From assembly GCA_022778745.1 (NCBI GenBank), contig JALFSR010000060.1, positions 1 to 64,000 on the forward strand: a stretch of DNA of 64,000 bases. Reading direction: 5' to 3'. The notes beneath the pieces are model-generated. The model saw only the letters and a program-made list of their open reading frames with translations. It made no database searches and was not told where the DNA came from. This document shows, piece after piece, positions 9,473-19,132 of this stretch; within the stretch, counting starts at the first letter, position 1; each line of letters opens with the position of its first letter. The position numbers and the translations under genes are program-made. The DNA is from Clostridiales bacterium (GTDB lineage Bacteria > Bacillota > Clostridia > Lachnospirales > Lachnospiraceae).

Positions 9473-10874
9473 TTTTATTAATGAATCCTTTGAACACTGT
9501 TAAAATTAAGATCTTAATATCAAATCCAATTGTCCAGTTTTCAATATAGTATAAATCATGATCGATTCGTCCGCGAATCGAAGTATCCCCTCGGAACCCG
9601 TTCACTTGTGCCCATCCTGTCATACCGGGACGTACTTGATGCTTTACCATATAGCGCGGAATTTCTTCCTTAAATTTCTCTACATACTGTGGTCGTTCTG
9701 GTCTTGGTCCGATTAGGCTCATGTCCCCCTTTAAAACGTTAAATAACTGTGGTAATTCGTCAATACTTGTCTTGCGGATAATTTTTCCAATCGGAGTAAC
9801 ACGGGGATCGTTTTTTGTTGTCCAACCTTTTGCCTCTTCTTTTTTTGACTGTACTCCCATGGAACGGAACTTATACATCTGGAATGTCCGATTATGCAAT
9901 CCTACACGCTCTTGTTTGAAAATAAGCGGACCTGGCGAAGTTGCTTTAATCAAAATCGCCGTCACCAGCATAACTGGAGAAAATACAATAATCGCTCCAA
10001 TTGAACCAATTACATCAGTCACTCTTTTAATCAATTTATTCCACCCATTCGTCAATGGTACATGACGAATATGAATGACAGGCATTCCAAGCAGATCCTC
10101 TGTATATGGCTTTGTCGGAATCATATTATTATAATCTGGAACAAACTTCGTATGAACCCCTGATTTCTCACAGCTATTTACAATATTCTCCAGATTTTTA
10201 TAATCTTCCAAACCTAACGTAATAATAATCTCATCCAAACGATTAAAAGAAAGCAGCATATCAAGATTATCCGTCGAGCCGATGACTTTTACTCCTTTGT
10301 ATTCTTCTCCTCGTTCCCTCTTATCATCTAAAATACCACGTATCTGATACCCCCACTGAGGATTTGCCACAACACGATCAATAAAGCCTTCTGCTGCACG
10401 GCTATAACCAATCAGCAAAATATGCTTCAAATTAAATCCACGCCGTCTCATAAACATTAAACCAATACGCAGGCAATTTCTCTCTACAATCGTCAGTGTC
10501 GAATTGATAACCGCAAACCATAATGCAAACATACGTGAAAAATGTTCCGCATAAGGAATTTTCTTCATCCATATATAAAGAATCAAAATAATAGTCGCCA
10601 TTCCAAGTGCATTTGCTTTTATTACATTAGAAGCCTCTAATCGTCTTCCCATAACACGTTTTGGCTGATATAAACAAAATACGGCATTATAGAATAAAAA
10701 TATTACTACAAAACAAAGCTGCCAAATTCCCTTCTCCATATAGGGGAATAAACTGGATGCATTCCCAAAGTAATAAAACTGCAACCAATATGCTAAAAAA
10801 TACGATACTAGAATTACGATTGCATCCAGCAAAACATGCAATCGGTTTAAAACTGACTGATTATTCTTTATCAA
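9462..10874 (-). CDS. polyprenyl glycosylphosphotransferase / sugar transferase (WcaJ/CpsE-like)
   Basis: C-terminal FKQERVGLHNRTFQMYKFRSM, KTSIDELPQLFNVLKGDMSLIGPRPERPQYV, VRPGMTGWAQVNGFRGDT bacterial sugar transferase motifs. Confidence 0.93.
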   Translation of the reverse strand: MIKNNQSVLNRLHVLLDAIVILVSYFLAYWLQFYYFGNASSLFPYMEKGIWQLCFVVIFLFYNAVFCLYQPKRVMGRRLEASNVIKANALGMATIILILYIWMKKIPYAEHFSRMFALWFAVINSTLTIVERNCLRIGLMFMRRRGFNLKHILLIGYSRAAEGFIDRVVANPQWGYQIRGILDDKRERGEEYKGVKVIGSTDNLDMLLSFNRLDEIIITLGLEDYKNLENIVNSCEKSGVHTKFVPDYNNMIPTKPYTEDLLGMPVIHIRHVPLTNGWNKLIKRVTDVIGSIGAIIVFSPVMLVTAILIKATSPGPLIFKQERVGLHNRTFQMYKFRSMGVQSKKEEAKGWTTKNDPRVTPIGKIIRKTSIDELPQLFNVLKGDMSLIGPRPERPQYVEKFKEEIPRYMVKHQVRPGMTGWAQVNGFRGDTSIRGRIDHDLYYIENWTIGFDIKILILTVFKGFINKNAY

Positions 10875-11108
10875 TTTGTCTCACCTATTCATCATTAAAT
10901 TATTTATGTCATAGAGAACAAAATGTGCTTCGATCTCAACAACATGGACTGCTTTTTACATTTTGATATTATCATACTCCAAAAATCAAAAAAGGGCAAT
11001 AAGAAAAATTTTAATATTTTCTTAACAGACTATTTTTTTATTTTACATCCAAATTTTGTTACCGATTGTTTTTTTTTACATACACTAATCATATCTTATA
11101 TTTTTTAG

Positions 11109-12041
11109 GTGATGTCTATGAAAGCAGCAATTTACTGTCGACTTTCTGTAGAAGATGATGGTAAAACAAATACAATGAGCGAAAGTATTAAAAATCAGCA
11201 GCTCCTTCTTTTAGATTATGCAAAGACCAATCATTACGAGCTTTTTGCTATATATGTAGACGAAGATTATTCTGGTCTTGACCGTAACCGTCCTGCATTT
11301 GTGCGAATGTTAAACGATGCAAAAGCCGGATATTTTCAAGTTATTTTATGTAAAACACAGTCTCGCTTCACACGAGACATGGAACTTGTAGAACGCTATC
11401 TGCATCACTTATTTCCACTTTGGGGAATTCGATTTATCGGAGTCGTTGACGGAGTAGACACATCGGAACGTCAAAATAAAAAGGCTCGCCAAATTACAGG
11501 CTTAATTAATGAGTGGTACTGCGAAGACCTCTCCGACAATATTCGAGCTGTTTTTCAGAAAAAGATGCAAGATGGTCAGTTCATCGGTTCCTTTGCCTGC
11601 TACGGCTACAAAAAAGATCCTGCCGATCATCATCGAATTATTATTGATGAACCTGCAGCCACTATTGTACGAACAATCTACCATAACTACTTATCTGGAA
11701 TAGGTATGACTGCCATCGCCCGTCAATTAACTGCGGAAAATATTCCACCTCCATCCATATACAAAAAACAACAAGGCTTAAAATTTTATTCCCCTTACAG
11801 TAGTCCCATATGGAGCGTCAGTACTATCAAAAATATTTTAAAAAATCCGACTTATACAGGCACACTTGTTCAAGGAAAAGAGAAAAAAGTCAGCTATAAA
11901 AGCAAAAAAATGATCCATCTTCCTCCTGAATGTTGGATTCAAATTCCAAACAACCATCCCGCAATTATTTCAGAACATATATTTAAACAAGTACAGTCAC
12001 GCTTTTACGCAAAACAAAACAAAAAAAATATCTCCGTATAA
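11109..12041 (+). CDS. recombinase family protein (serine recombinase, short C-terminus)
   Basis: AAIYCRLSVEDD resolvase start with Ser/Arg motifs; recombinase domain GFACYGYKKDP...IKNILKNPTYTGTLVQGK; ends at about 310 aa without a long zinc-ribbon/coiled-coil tail. Confidence 0.85.
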   Translation: MMSMKAAIYCRLSVEDDGKTNTMSESIKNQQLLLLDYAKTNHYELFAIYVDEDYSGLDRNRPAFVRMLNDAKAGYFQVILCKTQSRFTRDMELVERYLHHLFPLWGIRFIGVVDGVDTSERQNKKARQITGLINEWYCEDLSDNIRAVFQKKMQDGQFIGSFACYGYKKDPADHHRIIIDEPAATIVRTIYHNYLSGIGMTAIARQLTAENIPPPSIYKKQQGLKFYSPYSSPIWSVSTIKNILKNPTYTGTLVQGKEKKVSYKSKKMIHLPPECWIQIPNNHPAIISEHIFKQVQSRFYAKQNKKNISV

Positions 12042-12187
12042 AACAAAATTTTGCTACGCAGATATTTGCAATTTGCTTCACGCATTTAAAAAAAAATTAT
12101 TTAATTTGGCTAAAAAAGATGCACACATTTTCCCCCTCCCACATAGTATACATTGTAAATTAAAAAAACTCCTGGAGGCATCAAAAC

Positions 12188-12418
12188 ATGAGTGATTTAG
12201 CTGCTACAAACTGCGGTAACTGTTCTTGCGAAAATAATGGAGGAAATAACTGCTTATTCTTATTATTAATTTTGTTATGCTGCGGCGGTTTCGGCAATGG
12301 CAACAACGGATGCTGCGGTAACTTCAATTTTGGCGATAATGACTGCGGATGCAATATTATTATCTGGATTATTTTACTCAGCTGCTTCTGCGGCGGCAAC
12401 GGCGGATTTTGCTGCTAA
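12188..12418 (+). CDS. small Cys/Gly/Asn-rich protein (76 aa, 14 Cys) with two hydrophobic segments
   Basis: RBS CTGGAGG upstream; MSDLAATNCGNCSCENNGGNNCLFLLLILLCCGGFGNGNNGCCGNFNFGDNDCGCNIIIWIILLSCFCGGNGGFCC; followed by a strong terminator. Confidence 0.75.
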   Translation: MSDLAATNCGNCSCENNGGNNCLFLLLILLCCGGFGNGNNGCCGNFNFGDNDCGCNIIIWIILLSCFCGGNGGFCC

Positions 12419-12435
12419 TTAACCTAATTAAAAAA

Positions 12436-12470
12436 GGAATTCACAAGGGGAATACCTCTTGTGAGTTCCT
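12436..12470 (+). terminator. rho-independent terminator after the Cys/Gly-rich gene
   Basis: GGAATTCACAAGGGG AATA CCTCTTGTGAGTTCC then TTTCTTTT. Confidence 0.85.
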
Positions 12471-12492
12471 TTCTTTTATTTTCCGTATGCAC

Positions 12493-13248
12493 TTACGCAA
12501 TAACATCTCTCATCGTATAGCGTCCATTTTCTTTTTTTGCAAGAAATTTTGCAGCCTGTACTGCTCCCTTTGCGAATACTGCCTTAGAATGTGCCTGATG
12601 TGTCAACTCCAGTACTTCATCCTGTCCTGCAAATATTACATTATGTTCTCCAACGATTGTGCCACCGCGGATTGCACTAATTCCAATTTCTTTTTTATCT
12701 CGTGCAGCTCTCTCAGTTGTGCGGTCGTATTTATAATGATATTCATTATTCAATGCTGCATTTACTGTATTTGCAAGTAAAATAGCAGTTCCGCTTGGTG
12801 CATCAATTTTCTGGTTGTGGTGCTTTTCGATAATTTCGATATCAAACCCTGCATCAGCAAGCACCGGTGCGATACTTTCCAATACCTTTGCCAATGTATT
12901 AATACCAAGTGACATATTGTAAGACTGCACAATTGGTATTACCTTGGAAGCTTCTTCTACGTGTTTAAGTTGTTCTGGACTCAAACCAGTTGTACAAAGT
13001 ACAAGAGCAATTTTTTTCTGGACACAGTCATCTAACAACTGATCTACAATCTTAGCAATCGTAAAATCAATTACAACATCTGCTTCACAAGTACATTGTG
13101 CCACAGAAGAAAAAATCGGATAAGCAACATCCGGATTTTGTTTGATATCAACTCCTGCAACGATCTCCACTTCTTCTTCTGCAGCAATTACTTCTTGAAG
13201 CACCTTTCCCATCTTTCCATTGCAGCCATTTATAATTACTTTTATCAT
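12493..13248 (-). CDS. dapB: 4-hydroxy-tetrahydrodipicolinate reductase
   Basis: INGCNGKMGKVLQEVI; IIEKHHNQKIDAPSGTAILLA. Confidence 0.95.
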   Translation of the reverse strand: MIKVIINGCNGKMGKVLQEVIAAEEEVEIVAGVDIKQNPDVAYPIFSSVAQCTCEADVVIDFTIAKIVDQLLDDCVQKKIALVLCTTGLSPEQLKHVEEASKVIPIVQSYNMSLGINTLAKVLESIAPVLADAGFDIEIIEKHHNQKIDAPSGTAILLANTVNAALNNEYHYKYDRTTERAARDKKEIGISAIRGGTIVGEHNVIFAGQDEVLELTHQAHSKAVFAKGAVQAAKFLAKKENGRYTMRDVIA

Positions 13249-13265
13249 CTGTTATTCCTCCATGA

Positions 13266-14150
13266 TTAAATTAACTGATGGTTCTTTAATGCTGCTGTGA
13301 GCTGTTCTTTATGTGCTTCGCTCATCTCGCAAAGTGGAGCACGAAGTCCTCCTGCCTGCATTCCCATTATATTTAACGCTGTTTTTACTGGAATTGGATT
13401 CACTTCACAAAACAGTGCATCGTTTAAGTCCATTACCTCTAACTGTAATTTACGGCTTGTTTCTACATCACCCTCTAAATAAGAAGCAACAATATCATGT
13501 GTCAATTTTGGAGCTACATTTGATAAAACAGAAATAACACCAATACCGCCTAATGACAATAATGGTACAATCTGATCATCATTACCAGAATAAATATCAA
13601 TACATCCGTCTGCAAGGGCTGCCAATCTTGCGATCTGTCCAATATTACCGCTTGCTTCTTTAATTGCAACAATATTTTCTACATTCTTTGTTAATGTTAC
13701 TGCTGTCTCTGGTAAAATGTTTACACCTGTTCTGGATGGTACATTGTACATAATAATCGGAATTGTTACGCTATTTGCAATTTTTGTATAATGTTCAATT
13801 AATCCTTTTTGAGTTGCTTTATTATAATATGGAGTAACAAGTAAAAGTGCATCTGCTCCTGCTTTTTCTGCATGAGTAGATAAGCGAATTGCCTCTGCTG
13901 TACTGTTTGAACCTGTTCCTGCAATAACTGGAACTCTTCCTGCTACATACTCTACAGTAAAACGAATACATTCATCATGTTCTTCATGTGTCAGTGTAGA
14001 AGATTCTCCTGTTGTTCCACAAATAATAATTGCATCTGTTCCATTTTCAATCTGAAAATCGATCATCTTTCCAAGTGATTCATAATCCACTTTATCATCT
14101 GCTGTAAAAGGTGTGACAATCGCCACTCCAGCTCCTTTAAAAATAGCCAT
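13266..14150 (-). CDS. dapA: 4-hydroxy-tetrahydrodipicolinate synthase
   Basis: AIFKGAGVAIVTPFTADDKVDY; IICGTTGESSTLTHEE; IIMYNVPSRTGVNI; IVAIKEASGNI. Confidence 0.96.
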   Translation of the reverse strand: MAIFKGAGVAIVTPFTADDKVDYESLGKMIDFQIENGTDAIIICGTTGESSTLTHEEHDECIRFTVEYVAGRVPVIAGTGSNSTAEAIRLSTHAEKAGADALLLVTPYYNKATQKGLIEHYTKIANSVTIPIIMYNVPSRTGVNILPETAVTLTKNVENIVAIKEASGNIGQIARLAALADGCIDIYSGNDDQIVPLLSLGGIGVISVLSNVAPKLTHDIVASYLEGDVETSRKLQLEVMDLNDALFCEVNPIPVKTALNIMGMQAGGLRAPLCEMSEAHKEQLTAALKNHQLI

Positions 14151-14289
14151 AATTAATCCTCCTTCAATTTAGTGCTTAAGCAACTGCAAATCTATTATCT
14201 ATTTTTACATAATAACAGGCATTTAACATTCGCTTCCCCTGCTTAGTGTTCTGCACACTTGAAGTGGAAGATTACTCGTCCTGCATCCT

Positions 14290-14325
14290 ATAGAAAAAGG
14301 GCTGCCAGTCTGGTCAGCCCTTAAA
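14290..14325 (-). terminator. riboswitch expression-platform terminator upstream of dapA
   Basis: Minus strand AAGGGCTGACCAGACTGGCAGCCCTTTTTCT. Confidence 0.8.
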
Positions 14326-14394
14326 GATCGCAGTATACGCTTTAAGTAGCTCCCCATCTGATATTATTATATGCTAACTATCTGTCTTGGCAAA

Positions 14395-14572
14395 ACTTTT
14401 GACAAACTATCTTTTTTATCAGATGACAGTTATATGATTATTCATCATATCCCCAGGAACAAATCTTCTGGCACTTTGCCCCTTCGGCGTTTTCACCTTT
14501 CCACTGCCATCTTCTATGCCAGAACATATCAGGCAGTTTACTCATTAATCACGCAACCTCTACTTTTTTATT
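14395..14572 (-). ncRNA. lysine riboswitch (L-box) upstream of dapA-dapB
   Basis: Minus strand: GTAGAGGTTGCGTGATTAATGAGTAAACTGCC...GGAAAGGTGAAAACGCCGAAGG...CTGGGGATATGATG...AACTGTCATC, followed by a terminator and dapA; matches L-box core motifs. Confidence 0.9.
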
Positions 14573-14582
14573 TATTGTCTTT

Positions 14583-14611
14583 AGTATAAACATTTTATAA
14601 TCGCATGTCAA
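14583..14611 (-). promoter_or_regulatory. sigma-A promoter of the lysine riboswitch-dapAB transcript
   Basis: Minus strand TTGACA-17 nt-TATACT. Confidence 0.8.
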
Positions 14612-14697
14612 GCACAAATATTATCAAACAAATAAAGGATAACTGAATACTACTCTAAAAATGTAAGTGTTTTCTCCTACCTTATTTTGCGTAAAAA

Positions 14698-14743
14698 AAT
14701 ACATTTTCCAATACCAGATAATTCCAATATTGGAAAATGCATC
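14698..14743 (-). terminator. terminator after the ssb-like gene
   Basis: Minus strand GCATTTTCCAATATTGG...TATTGGAAAATGTATTTTTTTA. Confidence 0.7.
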
Positions 14744-14770
14744 TTACTCAAAAATAAAGACATACTTTTA

Positions 14771-15406
14771 TTATTCTTGTTCTTCTACAAATTCTAATTT
14801 GCTGACAGATACTTCATATGCTACCCTTTTTTCATTCTCTGTCTCGCTTATTTTCTTTGTATACTCTCTACTTTGTACACGTCCCCAGATACGCAAACGA
14901 CTGCCAACCTCAAACTGAGAAGCATAACGGGCATTTCTTCCCCAAGCAATACAAGGAATATAGTCTGATTTTCCATATGGACGATTTACTGCCACTAATA
15001 AATCGGCAATTTCACGACCTAATGGCGTCTTTCGGTAAATCGGCTCTTTGCATATAAAACCATCCAAAAAGATCTGATTTGTTTTCGTATAATCTGTAAA
15101 TTCTTCCATGAAAGAATATTCTCGTACAAATATTGATAGAACAAGACGATTTTTCGTTCCTTCATGGCGATTATAAGAGCGAAATTGTCCGATTGCCTCT
15201 ATCGTTCTTCCCTTATAATCCTGTTTTACATCAATCAAACGCTCGGAGATCATTAATGGGATAATATCTGCTTGATCGCTTAGACGATTTACTGCTACTT
15301 CTAATATGTAAAACCCCTCTCCAAATACTTCGTGACTAAATGTAAATTCTGAAATTACTTTTCCAATCACACTCACCTTGTTATTTTCAATTGTTTTTTC
15401 TGTCAT
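14771..15406 (-). CDS. single-stranded DNA-binding protein-like with two OB-fold-like halves
   Basis: NKVSVIGKVISEF... and NQIFLDGFICKEPIYRKTPLGREIADLLVAVNRPYGKSDYIPCIAWGRNA. Confidence 0.75.
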   Translation of the reverse strand: MTEKTIENNKVSVIGKVISEFTFSHEVFGEGFYILEVAVNRLSDQADIIPLMISERLIDVKQDYKGRTIEAIGQFRSYNRHEGTKNRLVLSIFVREYSFMEEFTDYTKTNQIFLDGFICKEPIYRKTPLGREIADLLVAVNRPYGKSDYIPCIAWGRNARYASQFEVGSRLRIWGRVQSREYTKKISETENEKRVAYEVSVSKLEFVEEQE

Positions 15407-15571
15407 AGTATTTCTCCTTCCAATTGGTTCCTTAATTATTCCATGTGTCAGTAGGAAGAAGTATTTCCTTCCTGCTGCACACGATTCATTTTATGCCATT
15501 AAGGAAGTTATTATGACGAAGGTCTCTCAGTATCGATCGCAAAAACCTACCTTATCTGTGGAAATATCAAT

Positions 15572-16948
15572 TTATTCGCTCAAAAATGCCATATATCCTT
15601 TTTTTGCTTCATAAATATCTGCTTTGCTGCAAATTTCCCACGGTGCATGCATCGATAAAACCGGTACACCACTGTCAATTACTTCCATTCCATAATTTGC
15701 AGAAATATATGCGATCGTTCCTCCGCCGCCTTGGTCTACTTTACCAAGCTCTGCTGTCTGAAATGCAACCTTATGGTCATCCATCACTTTTCTTACATGA
15801 GCGATATATTCTGCATTTGCATCATTGGAACCGCTCTTTCCTCTAGAACCTGTAAACTTATTAAATGTTAATCCCCTTCCAAAATAAGCTGCATTTACTT
15901 TTTCCATCACAGATGGATAAATTGGATCAAATGCTGCACTGACATCTGAAGAAAGCATACGAGAATTCTGTAATGTGCGACGTACTGCGAGACCACTGTA
16001 ACAGCTCATACGATCTAAAATTTCTGCTATTGTATTTTCAAAAAATACAGAATGCATTCCTGTCGCACCAACGCTTCCGATTTCTTCTTTGTCTACCAAG
16101 AGGCATACACTTGTACGTTCTGATTTTTCTGTATCCAACAGAGCTTCTAATGATGTATAAGCACAAACTCTGTCATCTTGACCATACCCCATTACCATAC
16201 TGCGATCCAAGCCATAATCTCTTGCCTTTCCAGCTGGAACCATCTCTAATTCTGCTGACAGAAAATCTTCTTCTTCTATATTGTACTGTTCCTTTAAAAT
16301 TTGGAGAATCAAAGCCTTCACTGCATCTTTTTCTGTCTTTTGCAATGGCTGACTTCCAATTAAAATATTCAAATCTTCTCCTTCTACAATATTAGATCCT
16401 TTGCGTTCTTCTTGTATTTTTCCAAGATGAGGAAGCAAATCAGTAATACCAAGCACTGGGTCGCTTTCCTTCTCACCGATTACAACGTCAATTAGTGTGC
16501 CATCTTTCTTTGCGACAACTCCGTGCATTGCAAGCGGCAGTGCCACCCACTGATATTTTTTAATACCACCATAATAATGTGTATCCAAATATGCCAGTTC
16601 TGTATCCTCATACAATGGATTTTGTTTGATATCAAGGCGTGGAGAATCAATATGTGCTCCTAAAATGTTCATACCTTCTTCTAACGAAGAAGTACCAATT
16701 TGAAATAATGCAATCGTTTTACCCATATGCTGGCGATATACACGATCTCCTGGACCAATCACTTCATTTGCAGCAATGATCTCATCTAAGTCACGATAAC
16801 CTTTTGCTTTTGCAAGTGCAATCGTTCCCTTTACACATTCCCGTTCTGTCTTGCATTCTGAAATAAATGTCTTATATCTTTCATTCAGTGCGTACAGCTC
16901 TTCCTGTTCTTTTTCATTATATTCCTTCCATGCATTTCTTCTATCCAT
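15572..16948 (-). CDS. M18 family aminopeptidase
   Basis: ILGAHIDSPRLDIKQNPLYEDTELAYLDTHYYGGIKKYQW; LLVDKEEIGSVGATGM; VPVLSMHAPWEICSKADI. Confidence 0.93.
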   Translation of the reverse strand: MDRRNAWKEYNEKEQEELYALNERYKTFISECKTERECVKGTIALAKAKGYRDLDEIIAANEVIGPGDRVYRQHMGKTIALFQIGTSSLEEGMNILGAHIDSPRLDIKQNPLYEDTELAYLDTHYYGGIKKYQWVALPLAMHGVVAKKDGTLIDVVIGEKESDPVLGITDLLPHLGKIQEERKGSNIVEGEDLNILIGSQPLQKTEKDAVKALILQILKEQYNIEEEDFLSAELEMVPAGKARDYGLDRSMVMGYGQDDRVCAYTSLEALLDTEKSERTSVCLLVDKEEIGSVGATGMHSVFFENTIAEILDRMSCYSGLAVRRTLQNSRMLSSDVSAAFDPIYPSVMEKVNAAYFGRGLTFNKFTGSRGKSGSNDANAEYIAHVRKVMDDHKVAFQTAELGKVDQGGGGTIAYISANYGMEVIDSGVPVLSMHAPWEICSKADIYEAKKGYMAFLSE

Positions 16949-17270
16949 TAGTTAGTCCTCCTGTTTTTTAAAGATTAATCATCTCTTTTTTTCTCTATTT
17001 GTATCTTGCATTCGGATGTACGGCTTATTTTTCATGCCATCCTTCTTGTTATTCTTTTGTCTTGTTTTTTAATACTACTATTTCTAGTTATATCAAAACT
17101 TGAAAGTAGCTACATGTAGTATACCATAAAAATGAGCAATTGCAATACCAAGCTTTCTTTTCTACTCAATATTTTATAAATTTTCCTCAAATCCAGTTGT
17201 ATTTTTTTGTACATTACATATTTTATTACTATTGTACACAATAACTTTTTTGATATACATTTATATTTCA

Positions 17271-19061
17271 TTAGATTGCTCTTGTATAATGCTTTAACCA
17301 AATTTGTTCTTCCCCTGTCAAATATGGTGCAATTTTTTCATATACCATCTGGTGATAGTCATTCAGCAGTTTCTTTTCTCTCTTTGTAAGCAAAGATGGA
17401 TCAATCGCATCCAAATCAATCGGTGCATATGTGATCGTCTCAAATTCCATAAATTGTCCGTATTCATTTTTTTCTGCTTTACGGCAAACTAACTCATTTT
17501 CAGTACGAATTCCATATTCCCCCTCCAGATATACACCTGGTTCATCAGTTGTAACCATTCCTTCTTCAAAAACCGCACTGTCTTTGCGCTCTGGAACAAT
17601 TTTCCAGCGGAATCCATTTGGTGCCTCATGTACATTGAGCAAATATCCAACACCATGTCCTGTACCACATTTATAATCCATTCCAATTTCCCAAAGCGGA
17701 CCGCGGCTTAAAATATCCAAGTTATGCCCATTACAGCCGTATAAAAACTTCGCTGCTGCCAAATTCAGATTAGAACGAAGTACAATCGTAAAATGTTCTC
17801 GCTGTTTTTCTGTAATTGAACCTAATGCCATTGTTCTTGTAATATCCGTCGTTCCTTCATAATAATGTCCACCCGAATCTACAAGCAAAAATCCCTTTGG
17901 TTCTAATACTGCATTAGAATCCTCTGTTGCACAATAATGCATCATCGCTCCATTTGCTTCATATGCAGCGATTGTATCAAAACTAAGATCAAGAAATCCT
18001 TTTCGCTGTCTGCGACACTGCTCCAAATAATCAGAAGCTGTAATTTCTGTCATTGGAATTTTTCCAATATTTGTCTTTAACCAGTACATAAATTTTGTAA
18101 AAGCAACTCCATCTTCCACATGTGCATTTCGCAGATTTTGTAATTCTACTGGATTTTTCATGGCTTTCATAAATACGGTTGGATTTTGCTCATCGAATAC
18201 CGAAATATCTTTATTTAACTGATTATAAATATTAAAGTTGACTCGTGCACAGTCTATCCATACTGTCAGCGGAGCTTTTAACTGTCCAGCATAAGAATAA
18301 ATTTCCTCATATGGAGCGATCGTCACTCCCCATGCGTTGAGCTGCTGCCTGATTTGTTCCGTTAATACTTCAGAATGAACAAATAAGTTACATTCTGTCT
18401 GCGTTAATGCCAAAAATGATAATACAACTGGAAAATGACAGATATCATTACCACGAATATTTAATAACCATGCAATATCATCCAAAGAAGTTAAAATATG
18501 CACATCTGCGTGCTGCTTTTCCATTTCTTTACGAACTCGTTTTAATTTTGATTCTGTATTCTCCCCCGAATACCTTTCTTCTAATATAAAAATTGGCTCC
18601 ATAGACATCGCTGGACGTTCTTCCCATATACTTCCAACCAAATCTTCTGATGTATAAAGTGATGCTCCTTTTTCTTGCGCTATCTTTTTTAACTGGTTTC
18701 CCATCTTCGCATTGATAACACATCCGTCAAATCCAAGGCATCCTCCCTGTGTTAATTTTTCTTGAATAAATTCAATTACGGTAGGAACTCCTTCTTCTCC
18801 CATCCGGAATAATTTTACCTCACTCTGTGCAAGCTGTGCCTCTGCCTGAATAAAATATCTTCCATCGGTCCACAATCCTGCTTCTTCCATCGTAATAACT
18901 GCAGTACCTGCTGATCCTGTAAAACCTGTTATAAATTCTCTTGCCTTAAAATACTTTCCTACATATTCCGATTCATGAAAATCTGCAGTAGGCACGATAT
19001 AAATTGTAATACCGCATTTTGCCATCTTTTGGCGAAGTGCCTGGAGTCTTTTGTCTATCAT
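17271..19061 (-). CDS. Xaa-Pro aminopeptidase, M24B family
   Basis: MIDKRLQALRQKMAKCGITIYIVPTADFHESEYVG; LLVDSGGHYYEGTTDITRT; GTGHGVGYLLNVHEAP; TDEPGVYLEGEYGIRTENEL. Confidence 0.94.
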   Translation of the reverse strand: MIDKRLQALRQKMAKCGITIYIVPTADFHESEYVGKYFKAREFITGFTGSAGTAVITMEEAGLWTDGRYFIQAEAQLAQSEVKLFRMGEEGVPTVIEFIQEKLTQGGCLGFDGCVINAKMGNQLKKIAQEKGASLYTSEDLVGSIWEERPAMSMEPIFILEERYSGENTESKLKRVRKEMEKQHADVHILTSLDDIAWLLNIRGNDICHFPVVLSFLALTQTECNLFVHSEVLTEQIRQQLNAWGVTIAPYEEIYSYAGQLKAPLTVWIDCARVNFNIYNQLNKDISVFDEQNPTVFMKAMKNPVELQNLRNAHVEDGVAFTKFMYWLKTNIGKIPMTEITASDYLEQCRRQRKGFLDLSFDTIAAYEANGAMMHYCATEDSNAVLEPKGFLLVDSGGHYYEGTTDITRTMALGSITEKQREHFTIVLRSNLNLAAAKFLYGCNGHNLDILSRGPLWEIGMDYKCGTGHGVGYLLNVHEAPNGFRWKIVPERKDSAVFEEGMVTTDEPGVYLEGEYGIRTENELVCRKAEKNEYGQFMEFETITYAPIDLDAIDPSLLTKREKKLLNDYHQMVYEKIAPYLTGEEQIWLKHYTRAI

Positions 19062-19132
19062 GTTGTTTCCTCCTATTGTTATTCATTGAGATGTTCAGGC
19101 GGATAGCTGCAATCCGCTTTGTTACTTGCTTA

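Noticed and set aside
12349-12780. 143-aa plus-strand ORF
   Set aside because: Antisense to dapB and overlaps the terminator of the preceding gene; no RBS or recognisable domain.
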